NCBI RefSeq assembly: GCF_025151995.1
Contig: NZ_CP102290.1
Span: forward strand, 1,736,001-1,800,000
Direction: 5' to 3'
Source: Ruminococcus gauvreauii
GTDB lineage: Bacteria; Bacillota; Clostridia; Lachnospirales; Lachnospiraceae
Length of the DNA stretch: 64,000 nucleotides
Below the pieces are notes generated by a model. It was not told the origin of the DNA, did not search any database, and saw only the letters and a program-made list of their open reading frames with translations. A program made the position numbers and the translations under genes. This document shows positions 26,601-34,510 of this stretch, piece after piece (positions within the stretch are counted from its first letter, which is position 1; every line of letters begins with the position of its first letter).

Positions 26601-27316
26601 ACCACATCCATGATCATCCATTCCGGATGATTTCCGGATTCCCGGAATGCCTCAATTACTTCCAGCCTTTTGATAATACGGGCACGCTTCTGACCTGTGG
26701 ATTCCTTCAAACCCGCTTTCAGTTCTTTGGATTCCTTTTCAAGGTCAATCGACTGCAGCAGTTCTTTGATGGACTCCGCGCCCATGCCTGCGCGGAAGGT
26801 ATTTCCGTAAGTTTCACGGGCTTCCTGAAATTCTTTCTCAGTGAGCACCTGCTTATACATCAGTTCAGATGTCCCTTTATCCAGGACAATATAGTTTGCA
26901 AAATACAGTACTTTCTCCAGTGTTCTCGGAGACAGGTCCAGGATCAGCCCCATACGGGACGGGATCCCCTTGAAGTACCAGATATGAGATACCGGCGCAG
27001 CCAGTTCAATGTGTCCCATACGTTCTCTTCGAACGCTGGCCTTTGTCACCTCGACGCCGCAGCGGTCACAGACAACGCCTTTGTAACGGATTTTTTTATA
27101 TTTACCGCAGTGACATTCCCAGTCTTTGCTCGGTCCGAAGATACGTTCGCAGAACAAACCGTCTTTTTCCGGTTTTAAAGTCCTGTAGTTGATGGTCTCC
27201 GGCTTTTTCACTTCACCGCGGGACCATTCACGAATCTTCTCCGGAGATGCCAGCCCGATTTTGATGGCATCAAAAGTCATCGGTTGGTATGATTCTTTAT
27301 TTGTTGTTTCTGCCAT
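23615..27316 (-). CDS. rpoC: DNA-directed RNA polymerase subunit beta'
   Basis: The 1233-residue catalytic subunit. The N-terminal zinc site is CHCGKYKKIRYKGVVCDRCG, the active-site magnesium loop is NADFDGDQMAVH, and the second zinc site contains CKSHIGVCAKCYG. The trigger-loop region TMRTFHTGGVAGGDITQGLP is intact. The C-terminus is a very acidic tail (from about residue 1185). It lies 12 bases after rpoB and is co-transcribed with it. Confidence 0.98.
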   Translation of the reverse strand: MAETTNKESYQPMTFDAIKIGLASPEKIREWSRGEVKKPETINYRTLKPEKDGLFCERIFGPSKDWECHCGKYKKIRYKGVVCDRCGVEVTKASVRRERMGHIELAAPVSHIWYFKGIPSRMGLILDLSPRTLEKVLYFANYIVLDKGTSELMYKQVLTEKEFQEARETYGNTFRAGMGAESIKELLQSIDLEKESKELKAGLKESTGQKRARIIKRLEVIEAFRESGNHPEWMIMDVVPVIPPDLRPMVQLDGGRFATSDLNDLYRRIINRNNRLKRLLELGAPDIIVRNEKRMLQEAVDALIDNGRRGRPVTGPGNRALKSLSDMLKGKSGRFRQNLLGKRVDYSGRSVIVVGPELKIFQCGLPKEMAIELFKPFVMKELVANGTAHNIKNAKKMVEKLQTEVWDVLEEVIKEHPVMLNRAPTLHRLGIQAFEPILVEGKAIKLHPLVCTAFNADFDGDQMAVHLPLSVEAQAECRFLLLSPNNLLKPSDGGPVAVPSQDMVLGIYYLTQERPGVKGEGKSFKNVNEAILAYENGAITLQSVIKVRCEKTLPNGETIHDNVESTLGRFLFNEILPQDLGFVDRSIPGNELLLEVDFHVGKKGLKQILEKVINTHGATKTAEVLDDIKAMGYKYSTRAAMTVSISDMTVPAEKPELIQNAQDTVDKITRNFKRGLITEEERYKEVVETWKETDDTLTKALLGGLDKYNNIFMMADSGARGSDKQIKQLAGMRGLMADTTGHTIELPIKSNFREGLDVLEYFMSAHGARKGLSDTALRTADSGYLTRRLVDVSQDLIIREVDCCEGKGEIPGMYVKGFMDGKEEIESLQERITGRFSCETIKDKEGNVIVKANHMITPKRAARIMNDGVDENGKPFDKIKIRTILSCKSHIGVCAKCYGANMATGETVQVGESVGIIAAQSIGEPGTQLTMRTFHTGGVAGGDITQGLPRVEELFEARKPKGLAIITEIKGYAAIKDTKKKREIIVTDNEEGVSKTYLIPYGSRIKVQDGALLEAGDELTEGSVNPHDILKIKGVRAVQDYMIREVQRVYRLQGVEINDKHIEVIVRQMLKKIRVENNGDTELLPGTLADVLEFEELNEQMIADGKEPAEGKQVMLGITKASLATNSFLSAASFQETTKVLTEAAIKGKADNLIGLKENVIIGKLIPAGTGMKRYSNIKLDTDLIVDDEVDLDEDFAFDIEELPDDLDDGSMDMETDESDEEFIEVSESDAEE

Positions 27317-27328
27317 TTGGTTACCCTC

Positions 27329-30300
27329 CTACTCTTCGTCAAGAGTTTCTTCCAGGTCAATCATTTCCTCTTCTTCCTCAGGTTCCTCCACATCGATCAA
27401 CTCTTCCCCTGCGAATTCCTGTTTGGAAAATCCATATTCCCCGTAAGATTCATCGGATGAATATCCTTTGTCTCCTTCGATAATAGAACGCAGGTCAGTC
27501 TCACCGTAATCGACGGTCTCCATGATTTCGACTTCCGTCTGATCTTCCTTGAGCACTTTGACATCCAGTCCCAGGGACTGCAGCTCTTTGAGCAGAACCT
27601 TAAATGATTCCGGAATTCCCGGTTCAGGAATGTTATCACCTTTAATGATCGCCTCATACGTCTTCACACGTCCGATGACATCATCCGACTTCACTGTCAG
27701 AATCTCCTGCAGTGTATATGATGCACCGTATGCTTCCAGGGCCCAAACCTCCATCTCACCGAAACGCTGTCCGCCGAACTGAGCTTTTCCACCCAGCGGC
27801 TGCTGCGTAACAAGCGAGTATGGTCCCGTGGAACGTGCATGAATCTTGTCATCTACCAGGTGATGAAGCTTCAGATAATGCATGTGTCCGATCGTTACCG
27901 GACTGTCAAAATATTCACCGGTCCTTCCATCACGAAGTCTGACTTTTCCGTCTCTGGAAATCGGAACACCCTTCCACAGTTCTCTGTGTTCTCTGTTCTC
28001 ATCCAGATACTCATAAACCTCCGGAAGCAGCTCATCTTTGTGCTTTTCGGAGAACTCTTCCCAGCTCAGATTCACATAATCATTCGCCAGATCCAGCGTA
28101 TCCATGATGTCGTCTTCGTTTGCTCCGTCAAATACCGGAGTTGCAATGTTGAATCCCAGGGCTTTGGCCGCAAGACTCAGATGAATCTCCAGCACCTGCC
28201 CGATATTCATACGTGATGGTACACCCAGCGGATTCAGTACGATATCCAGCGGGCGTCCGTTTGGCAGAAACGGCATATCTTCCACCGGAAGTACACGGGA
28301 AACAACACCCTTGTTACCGTGACGTCCGGCCATTTTATCACCAACGGAAATCTTTCTCTTCTGCGCGATATAAATGCGAACAGCCTGATTCACACCAGGA
28401 GAGAGCTCATCCCCGTTTTCTCTTGTAAACACTTTGGCATCCACAACGATACCGTATTCCCCATGGGGAACCTTCAGGGAGGTATCACGCACCTCGCGCG
28501 CCTTCTCACCGAAAATCGCACGCAGCAGACGCTCCTCTGCTGTCAGTTCAGTCTCTCCCTTGGGAGTCACCTTACCAACCAGAATATCACCGGCACGGAC
28601 TTCCGCACCAATACGAATAATCCCGCGTTCATCCAGATCTTTCAGCGCATCATCGCCGACACCCGGAACATCCCTCGTGATCTCTTCCGGTCCCAGCTTG
28701 GTATCCCTGGATTCTGCTTCGTATTCTTCTATATGAATGGATGTGTAGACATCTTCCTGTACGAGTCTCTCGCTGAGCAGTACAGCGTCCTCGTAGTTAT
28801 AGCCTTCCCATGTCATAAAACCAATCAGCGGGTTCTTGCCGAGTGCCAGTTCCCCCTGGGAAGTGGACGGGCCGTCTGCGACAACCTGACCAGCCTCTAC
28901 ATGATCTCCTTTAAACACGATCGGTTTCTGGTTATAACAGTTGCTCTGATTACTTCGTAAGAATTTCGTCAGATGATACGTCTCTGTGCTGGCATCGTCG
29001 TCGTAGCGGATCACAATCTCCTTGGATGTTGAGCGCAGGATCGTCCCCGCTCTCTTGGCCGTCATGCAGACACCGGAGTCAACTGCCGTCTTGGTCTCCA
29101 TACCGGTTCCAACCACAGGGGCTTCCGTGATCATCAGCGGTACCGCCTGGCGCTGCATGTTGGATCCCATCAGCGCGCGGTTGGCATCATCATTCTGCAG
29201 AAACGGAATCAGAGCTGTTGCCACGGAGAATACCATCTTAGGAGATACGTCCATGTAATCAAACATCTGCTTTTCATACTCCTGAGTCTCATCTCTGTAA
29301 CGGCCGGATACATTCTTATGAACAAAATATCCATTCTCATCGAGCGGCTCATTCGCCTGAGCAACGTGGAAATCATCTTCTTCATCCGCTGTCATATAGA
29401 TAACTTCATCTGTGACACGCGGATTTTTGGGATCTGTTTTATCGATCTTTCTGTATGGCGCCTCAACAAAACCGTATTCATTAATACGGGCATAAGATGC
29501 CAGTGAATTGATCAGACCGATATTCGGACCTTCCGGCGTCTCGATCGGACACATTCTTCCGTAATGGGAGTAGTGAACGTCTCGAACCTCGAATCCTGCC
29601 CTGTCTCGCGACAGACCGCCGGGACCCAGTGCAGACAAACGCCTCTTATGCGTCAGCTCTCCCAGAGGGTTGTTCTGATCCATGAACTGCGACAGCTGTG
29701 AAGATCCGAAAAATTCTTTCACCGCTGCTGTAACCGGTTTGATATTGATCAGGGATTGCGGGGAAATCCCCTCGATGTCCTGTGTAGTCATTCTTTCGCG
29801 GACCACTCTCTCCAGTCTGGACAGACCGATTCTGTACTGGTTTTGGAGCAGTTCACCAACCGCACGGATTCTTCTGTTTCCAAGATGGTCGATGTCATCG
29901 TCATTACCAAGACCGTATTCCAGATGAATATTATAGTTAATAGAAGCAAGAATATCTTCCTTTGTTATATGCTTCGGAATAAGATCATGAATCTCTCTCT
30001 TAATGGCCTCTTTGATATCGTCGAGACTGTCATTCTCCTCCAGAATTCGCGACAGTACCGGATAATACACGAGTTCGGTAACCCCTACTTCCCGGGGATC
30101 GACATCGACAAAGTTCGTAATATCTACCATCATGCTTGACAGTACTTTGACATTACGCTCTTCTGTCTGAATCCACACAAAAGGAACGGCTGCATTCTGG
30201 ATGGAATCCGCCATTTCCCTCGTAACTTCTGTGCCTTTTTCCGCGATAATTTCGCCTGTCATCGTATCGATGACATCCTCAGCAAGGATATGTCCGGCAA

Positions 30301-31165
30301 TACGGTTTTTAAGCATCAGTTTTTTATTAAATTTATAACGTCCAACTTTCGCCAGATCATATCTTCTGGGATCGAAGAACATACTCATGATCAGGCTCTC
30401 CGCACTCTCTACTGCGAGCGGTTCACCCGGTCGGATCTTTTTATATAATTCGAGCAGACCCTCCTGATAGTTTTCGGAGGTGTCCTTTGTAAAACTTGCC
30501 AGAATCTTCGGCTCTTCACCAAATAATTCTATGATCTCGGCATTAGTGCTCACTCCAAGGGCACGGATCAGTACTGTGATCGGAACCTTTCTGGTCCTGT
30601 CTACACGTACATAAAAAATATCGTTGGAATCCGTCTCATACTCAAGCCACGCGCCCCTGTTCGGGATAACGGTGGATGAATACAGTGTCTTACCAACTTT
30701 ATCATGTGCGATGGCATAGTAAATACCAGGGGAACGTACTAACTGGCTGACGATAACACGTTCAGCACCATTGATAACAAAAGTACCTGTCTGCGTCATC
30801 AAAGGCAGATCGCCCATGAATATCTCGTGTTCATTAATCTCGTCATTTTCTTTATTATATAAGCGAACTTTTACTTTTAAAGGTGCGGCGTAAGTAGCAT
30901 CTCTTTCTTTGCATTCTTCGATGGAATATTTGACATCATCTTCGCACAATGTAAAATCAACAAACTCCAGGCTCAACTTGTCGCTGTAGTCGGTAATCGG
31001 AGAGATATCATTAAAAACTTCCTTTAACCCTTCTTTCAGGAACCAATTATATGAATCTTTCTGAACCTCGATCAGGTTGGGCATTTCCAGAACTTCCTTT
31101 TGTCTCTGGTAACTCATCCGCATACTTTTCCCGGTCGTAATTGGACGTATTCTGTTTTTCTCCAT
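27329..31165 (-). CDS. rpoB: DNA-directed RNA polymerase subunit beta
   Basis: The 1278-residue beta subunit. The rifampicin-binding cluster GSSQLSQFMDQNNPLGELTH, then KRRLSALGPGG, is wild type by comparison with sensitive bacteria. KMAGRHGNKGVVS and the C-terminal GGKAQFGGQRFGEMEVWALE are intact. The C-terminus has an acidic EEPEEEEEMIDLEETLDEE tail. GGGG lies about 9 bases before the ATG. rpoB has its own strong promoter because an opposite-strand gene separates it from rplJL. Confidence 0.98.
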   Translation of the reverse strand: MEKNRIRPITTGKSMRMSYQRQKEVLEMPNLIEVQKDSYNWFLKEGLKEVFNDISPITDYSDKLSLEFVDFTLCEDDVKYSIEECKERDATYAAPLKVKVRLYNKENDEINEHEIFMGDLPLMTQTGTFVINGAERVIVSQLVRSPGIYYAIAHDKVGKTLYSSTVIPNRGAWLEYETDSNDIFYVRVDRTRKVPITVLIRALGVSTNAEIIELFGEEPKILASFTKDTSENYQEGLLELYKKIRPGEPLAVESAESLIMSMFFDPRRYDLAKVGRYKFNKKLMLKNRIAGHILAEDVIDTMTGEIIAEKGTEVTREMADSIQNAAVPFVWIQTEERNVKVLSSMMVDITNFVDVDPREVGVTELVYYPVLSRILEENDSLDDIKEAIKREIHDLIPKHITKEDILASINYNIHLEYGLGNDDDIDHLGNRRIRAVGELLQNQYRIGLSRLERVVRERMTTQDIEGISPQSLINIKPVTAAVKEFFGSSQLSQFMDQNNPLGELTHKRRLSALGPGGLSRDRAGFEVRDVHYSHYGRMCPIETPEGPNIGLINSLASYARINEYGFVEAPYRKIDKTDPKNPRVTDEVIYMTADEEDDFHVAQANEPLDENGYFVHKNVSGRYRDETQEYEKQMFDYMDVSPKMVFSVATALIPFLQNDDANRALMGSNMQRQAVPLMITEAPVVGTGMETKTAVDSGVCMTAKRAGTILRSTSKEIVIRYDDDASTETYHLTKFLRSNQSNCYNQKPIVFKGDHVEAGQVVADGPSTSQGELALGKNPLIGFMTWEGYNYEDAVLLSERLVQEDVYTSIHIEEYEAESRDTKLGPEEITRDVPGVGDDALKDLDERGIIRIGAEVRAGDILVGKVTPKGETELTAEERLLRAIFGEKAREVRDTSLKVPHGEYGIVVDAKVFTRENGDELSPGVNQAVRIYIAQKRKISVGDKMAGRHGNKGVVSRVLPVEDMPFLPNGRPLDIVLNPLGVPSRMNIGQVLEIHLSLAAKALGFNIATPVFDGANEDDIMDTLDLANDYVNLSWEEFSEKHKDELLPEVYEYLDENREHRELWKGVPISRDGKVRLRDGRTGEYFDSPVTIGHMHYLKLHHLVDDKIHARSTGPYSLVTQQPLGGKAQFGGQRFGEMEVWALEAYGASYTLQEILTVKSDDVIGRVKTYEAIIKGDNIPEPGIPESFKVLLKELQSLGLDVKVLKEDQTEVEIMETVDYGETDLRSIIEGDKGYSSDESYGEYGFSKQEFAGEELIDVEEPEEEEEMIDLEETLDEE

Positions 31166-31256
31166 TGACGTTTCACCCCTTGTGTATATAAAATTTATTA
31201 CCGCACATGCCTCTCACCCAGAAGTAGGCATATCTTGCCATAATAGTGCATTTTTT

Positions 31257-31285
31257 ACTGTATCATATTTAGCATGCAATGTCAA
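31257..31285 (-). promoter_or_regulatory. rpoB promoter
   Basis: TTGACA (31280-31285) and TACAGT (31257-31262) have a 17-base spacer and an extended TGA before the -10. The roughly 85-base leader contains a small hairpin, ATGCCT with AGGCAT, around 31205-31230. Confidence 0.88.
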
Positions 31286-31374
31286 CAATTAATTACATTT
31301 CAAATTGTGGAAAGTGCTCAAACACACCCAATGCCCGCTTTTGCACAATTTTTCGCCGTCTGAACCGTTAAAAA

Positions 31375-31540
31375 TTGTGATTTCCATCCAACTGTGCTAC
31401 AATGAACGCATAGCGACGAACGCGCAGTCTGACAAGAGATGATCGGCTGCCCCGCAGACGTATCAGCTCATGGCAGAATGCATGTGAGTGCAACAAACAC
31501 CGAGGAAGCGATTGCTTCCGAGGGGGCGTTCGGAGCCAAT
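31375..31540 (+). repeat. Promoter-bearing intergenic repeat, copy A (possible small RNA or leader)
   Basis: A promoter-like pair, TTGTGA (31375-31380) and TACAAT (31398-31403) at 17 bases, runs into a conserved block starting TGAACGCATAGCGACGAACG. The block continues to about 31536 and matches the block on the minus strand at 48143 downwards with no gaps over about 70 bases in its middle. It contains the stem GGAAGC-GATT-GCTTCC, while the other copy has GGGAGC-GAAA-GCTGCC at the same place. It ends just before the ribosome site of the hypothetical gene at 31564. Confidence 0.7.
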
Positions 31541-31563
31541 TCTTATTCCGAGGAGGGATTATT

Positions 31564-31989
31564 ATGACATGGAGAGAAAAATGTATCCCTGCACTGATTG
31601 CAGCCCACGTCTTTTTATCACCGCAGCACTTCTCCCGTTTTGAAGAAGCCTTTCATATGCTGAAAGACCGCTCTTTTTTTAACAAAGGTGTCTGCAAATA
31701 TGCATTCATGGCCGCACTGGACCAGGAACATTATAATGAATTCAAAGACATCGTGGAATTCATGATCAGTGAAAAGGCTGTCACTGCCTCTTACATGATA
31801 AAGCGGCAGAAAAAAATTCTGACCTGCCTCTATGACGCCAACGAAAAGACAATCTGTCAGCTGATCATCCAATTCCTGGAGCATCCCGAACAGACACCCT
31901 CCGAATCATTTATCCTGAAGCTTTCCTCTGCCTGGGTTCCCATCGGCGACTCCACACTGGAAGCCAGTTATGTGATTGATGCACTTTAG
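31564..31989 (+). CDS. Hypothetical protein inserted between rplL and rpoB on the opposite strand
   Basis: A 141-residue soluble protein with no signal peptide or membrane segment and no recognised domain. It looks mainly helical, with several aromatic and basic patches (FSRFEEAFHMLKDRSFFNKG, YMIKRQKKILTCLYDANEK). GAGGAGGG lies about 9 bases before the ATG, and a terminator follows 36 bases after the stop, so it is a normal monocistronic unit. It is transcribed from the repeat-borne promoter at 31375-31403. Its function is unknown. Confidence 0.78.
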   Translation: MTWREKCIPALIAAHVFLSPQHFSRFEEAFHMLKDRSFFNKGVCKYAFMAALDQEHYNEFKDIVEFMISEKAVTASYMIKRQKKILTCLYDANEKTICQLIIQFLEHPEQTPSESFILKLSSAWVPIGDSTLEASYVIDAL

Positions 31990-32025
31990 TAAACCCGTTA
32001 TGGATTAACTAAAAAACGAACAAAC

Positions 32026-32058
32026 AAGAGCAGGTATCCTTATGGACTACCTGCTCTT
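32026..32058. terminator. Bidirectional terminator between the hypothetical gene and rplL
   Basis: An 11-bp stem, AAGAGCAGGTA (32026-32036) with TACCTGCTCTT (32048-32058), has TTTT on the plus side and a weaker T-run on the minus side. It separates two converging genes. Confidence 0.85.
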
Positions 32059-32080
32059 TTGCTTTCGCTGTATGACCGGA

Positions 32081-32458
32081 TTATTTCAGGTTAACTTTAG
32101 CACCTTCAGCTTCCAGTTTTGCTTTGAGTTCTTCAGCCTCAGCTTTTGCTGCAGCTTCTTTGATCACTTTCGGAGCTCCGTCAACAAGCTCTTTGGCTTC
32201 TTTCAGACCAAGTCCTGTAGCTTCACGAACTACTTTGATAACTTTAACTTTGTTTGGTCCAACTTCTGCAAGTTCTACATCAAACTCATCTTTCTCTTCA
32301 GCTGCTGCTGCATCACCTGCACCTGCTGCTGCCACTACTACACCTGCTGCTGCAGACACACCAAATTCTTCTTCACATGCTTTTACCAGATCGTTTAACT
32401 CTAATACAGTTAACTCTTTAATAGCTTCAATAAATTCAGCTGTTGTTAATTTTGCCAT
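32081..32458 (-). CDS. rplL: 50S ribosomal protein L7/L12
   Basis: The 125-residue stalk protein recruits translation GTPases. It has an N-terminal dimerisation helix (LTTAEFIEAIKELTVLEL), an Ala-rich hinge (about residues 36-54) and a C-terminal domain with VIKVVREATGLGLKEAKELV. The start at 32458 has GGAGG about 8 bases upstream. Confidence 0.97.
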   Translation of the reverse strand: MAKLTTAEFIEAIKELTVLELNDLVKACEEEFGVSAAAGVVVAAAGAGDAAAAEEKDEFDVELAEVGPNKVKVIKVVREATGLGLKEAKELVDGAPKVIKEAAAKAEAEELKAKLEAEGAKVNLK

Positions 32459-32533
32459 TTTATTTTCCTCCATATGATTTTATTTTTGTTTTTTGATTAT
32501 ATCCCTCCGGAACGTTATCCGGAAAATTCACTT

Positions 32534-33037
32534 CTACTCTTCTGCAGCTGCAGGCTGTCCTGCTTCAGCAATCTGATTAAGCACACGAGCGAAGTTCGTG
32601 ATCGGAGACTGAATGCTTCCAAGCAGTTTTCCAAGCAGTTCTTCTCTTGAAGGAACGCTTGCAAGAGCCTGCATGCCAGCCTGATCATTGTAATTGCCTT
32701 CAATTACACCTGCAACCATTTCCAGAGCCGGGTACATTTTTGCGTATTTAGCCAGAATTCTTGCCGGAGCCGTTGCATCTTCCCTGGAAATTGCAATTGC
32801 GTTTGTTCCGTGCAGATGTTCTGCAAGGCTTTCACAATCTGTTCCCTTGAATGCAAAATTCATCATGGTATTCTTGTACACTTTGTACTGAATGCCCGCT
32901 TCCCTTAATTCCTTACGAAGAATTGTATCCTGCTCAACGGTAAGTCCGCTGTAATTTACCAGTACGACTGCCTGAGCGTCTTTAATGCTGTTTGCAATTT
33001 CTTCTACGATCGGTTGTTTCAGTTCTACTTTTGCCAT
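32534..33037 (-). CDS. rplJ: 50S ribosomal protein L10
   Basis: The 167-residue stalk base protein carries the L7/L12 dimers. The start at 33037 gives MAKVELKQPIVEEIA, with GGAGG about 11 bases upstream; a GTG four codons earlier sits on the ribosome site. The Ala/Glu-rich C-terminus binds L7/L12. It is regulated by the L10 leader upstream and followed by rplL after 75 bases. Confidence 0.96.
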   Translation of the reverse strand: MAKVELKQPIVEEIANSIKDAQAVVLVNYSGLTVEQDTILRKELREAGIQYKVYKNTMMNFAFKGTDCESLAEHLHGTNAIAISREDATAPARILAKYAKMYPALEMVAGVIEGNYNDQAGMQALASVPSREELLGKLLGSIQSPITNFARVLNQIAEAGQPAAAEE

Positions 33038-33084
33038 AAAACGGTGCACCTCCTTATATTATTTTGTTGTACACGCTTCGAGAT

Positions 33085-33205
33085 ATAAAAAGACCCTCAC
33101 TTCGACAGTGAGGGTGAAAGATTCTTAAGGTAAGAATGATCTCTCCTCGGCGGGTGAATATCTCTTTATGCCCTGCGGCACCCACTGTCTTCGGCGTGAT
33201 ACTTG
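33085..33205 (-). ncRNA. Ribosomal protein L10 leader with attenuator hairpin
   Basis: On the minus strand the leader contains the conserved GACAGTGGGTGCCGCAGGGC and CCGCCGAGGAGAG blocks of the L10 leader. It is followed by a terminator-like hairpin, CCCTCAC with GTGAGGG (33094-33100 and 33108-33114), and TCTTTTTATA. In this leader class, L10-L12 binds the RNA and lowers expression of its own genes. It begins right after the promoter at 33210-33238. Confidence 0.88.
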
Positions 33206-33209
33206 AAAT

Positions 33210-33238
33210 ACTATAGCATCCGTAAGACAGATTGTCAA
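33210..33238 (-). promoter_or_regulatory. rplJL promoter
   Basis: TTGACA (33233-33238) and TATAGT (33210-33215) have a 17-base spacer and an extended TGC before the -10. The -35 begins three bases after the stop codon of the HIRAN-domain gene, so the two units abut. Confidence 0.92.
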
Positions 33239-33240
33239 GA

Positions 33241-33882
33241 TTATTTACAAAATTTTACGCCTCCATAACTTTCGCTCCTGCTGGGGCTGCTTCCTGCTAC
33301 CCCAGCACTGTAATATCTCGGAACGTACCCCAGTACTTTTCCTGTGACATCTAACAACTGTACTGCATTCTGATCATATTGGTTATCTGGTTCTCTTTTT
33401 AGATAAACTTCATCTCCCCTGGTAACCTCCACGGCTCCGGAACAATCCTTCCCATCACAATCCAGATAATGCCTGACTCCCGCCATGTAAAAAATCCGTG
33501 TCAAATCATTCTCCATGTCTAAAATCGGATCAATAAATTCAAGACTGTCAATCGGAAGCCTTGCACCACTTCTCTTTAACAATAAATACTCATCATATTC
33601 TTCGAGTCCGTATTTATTCAAAATATCACGAATATTCTTTCTTCTTTTGTCGGGCAACCGACTTACAAAAATCGAGAAAAGTTTATCATCTTTATAAACC
33701 TTATTTAAATCAGGAAAACAAAGCAAGGGAATAAACCCATCAGCGATTGCAGATTCCACTTCCTCGCAATATCGAAATTCATATTGACTATTTTTAGTTA
33801 ACTGTCCAACAATGTACTGTTTTCTGGACTTCTCTGATTTCCAAATCAAGTACAGATAATCTTTTCCGCCTTTAACTGACAT
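33241..33882 (-). CDS. HIRAN-domain protein with HipA-N-like amino-terminal region
   Basis: A 213-residue protein. The C-terminal part (about 145-200, VEVTRGDEVYLKREPDNQYD and then NAVQLL) matches the HIRAN domain. The N-terminal part (residues about 25-115, with LFSIFVSRLPDKRRKNIRDI and SGARLPIDSLEFI) resembles the N-terminal subdomain of HipA-type kinases. The ATG at 33882 has GGGAGGGG upstream and lies one base after the kinase fragment's stop, so both were translated together. It is probably part of a HipA-like toxin or phage-defence module now lacking an intact kinase. Confidence 0.65.
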   Translation of the reverse strand: MSVKGGKDYLYLIWKSEKSRKQYIVGQLTKNSQYEFRYCEEVESAIADGFIPLLCFPDLNKVYKDDKLFSIFVSRLPDKRRKNIRDILNKYGLEEYDEYLLLKRSGARLPIDSLEFIDPILDMENDLTRIFYMAGVRHYLDCDGKDCSGAVEVTRGDEVYLKREPDNQYDQNAVQLLDVTGKVLGYVPRYYSAGVAGSSPSRSESYGGVKFCK

Positions 33883-33883
33883 A

Positions 33884-34393
33884 TTACCCCTCCCTTTTTC
33901 CATAAACTCCAGTCATTAATTGTACTTTTGATAATAAAAATCTTAATATTAGATCTCTTTTTTTCTTTGGGAGTATTTCCTTGTATTTGTCTAATATAGC
34001 ACCGATAGCTTCTTCTGTCACACACGTCTCAATCTTTTCTACAATATCAATTGTTTCTTTGTAATATTTTTCTCGTAGAAACTTTAGTACATCTAACTGA
34101 GTCGGTTGTTTCTTCTCCTTACTCCCAATACGTATTAAAGACCTTGACTTTGTATTCACAAGAGACTTCCATAAAAGTTGGTCATTTCCTAAATACTGAT
34201 CTATTTTTGAATCCTTAACATATGCACAAAGAGATGAACTATTATCATATAATGGGCTTAACCTAAGTACTTTATTTTCCATTATTAATGCCCAATTGCT
34301 TTGATGGCGATCTGTATTGCCGATCAGAAAATCAAAAACGAGAACATTTGTTCTTATATGGTAGCACGTATTTTCTGGTATTACAATACCATT
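33884..34393 (-). pseudogene. 5'-truncated HipA-family Ser/Thr kinase (C-terminal half)
   Basis: The open frame runs from just after a TAA (34394-34396) and reads VLVFDFLIGNTDRHQSNWAL, the HipA catalytic loop with Asp, His and Asn, then SPLYDNSSSLCAYV, the metal-binding DFG-like region, and a helical C-terminus: about 169 residues against roughly 300-440 in intact HipA proteins. There is no ATG before the catalytic loop. The first ATG, at 34282, comes after it and would give a 132-residue protein without the catalytic residues. The ATP-binding N-lobe is missing, so it should be inactive as a kinase. Confidence 0.78.
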
Positions 34394-34481
34394 TTATTCG
34401 ATTTAAGATTTTTTGAAGATCCGCTCCTGCAGCGTCGCATCGCAGCATCTACTTTTACGTTAGCGAAATTTTTTATGTAAT

Positions 34482-34510
34482 AGGAAAACGGAGAACCCTA
34501 TGTTCTCCGT
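34482..34510 (-). terminator. Hairpin terminator overlapping the spmA stop codon
   Basis: A 9-bp stem, ACGGAGAAC (34488-34496) with GTTCTCCGT (34502-34510), is followed on the minus strand by TTTTCC. The last codons and stop of spmA lie inside the stem. The bases between 34394 and 34481 hold no gene. Confidence 0.65.

Noticed and set aside
33884..34282. Calling the 132-codon frame starting at 34282 an intact small protein.
   Set aside because: The frame continues upstream through the HipA catalytic loop to 34393 with no start codon, so the ATG at 34282 is an internal Met of a truncated gene.
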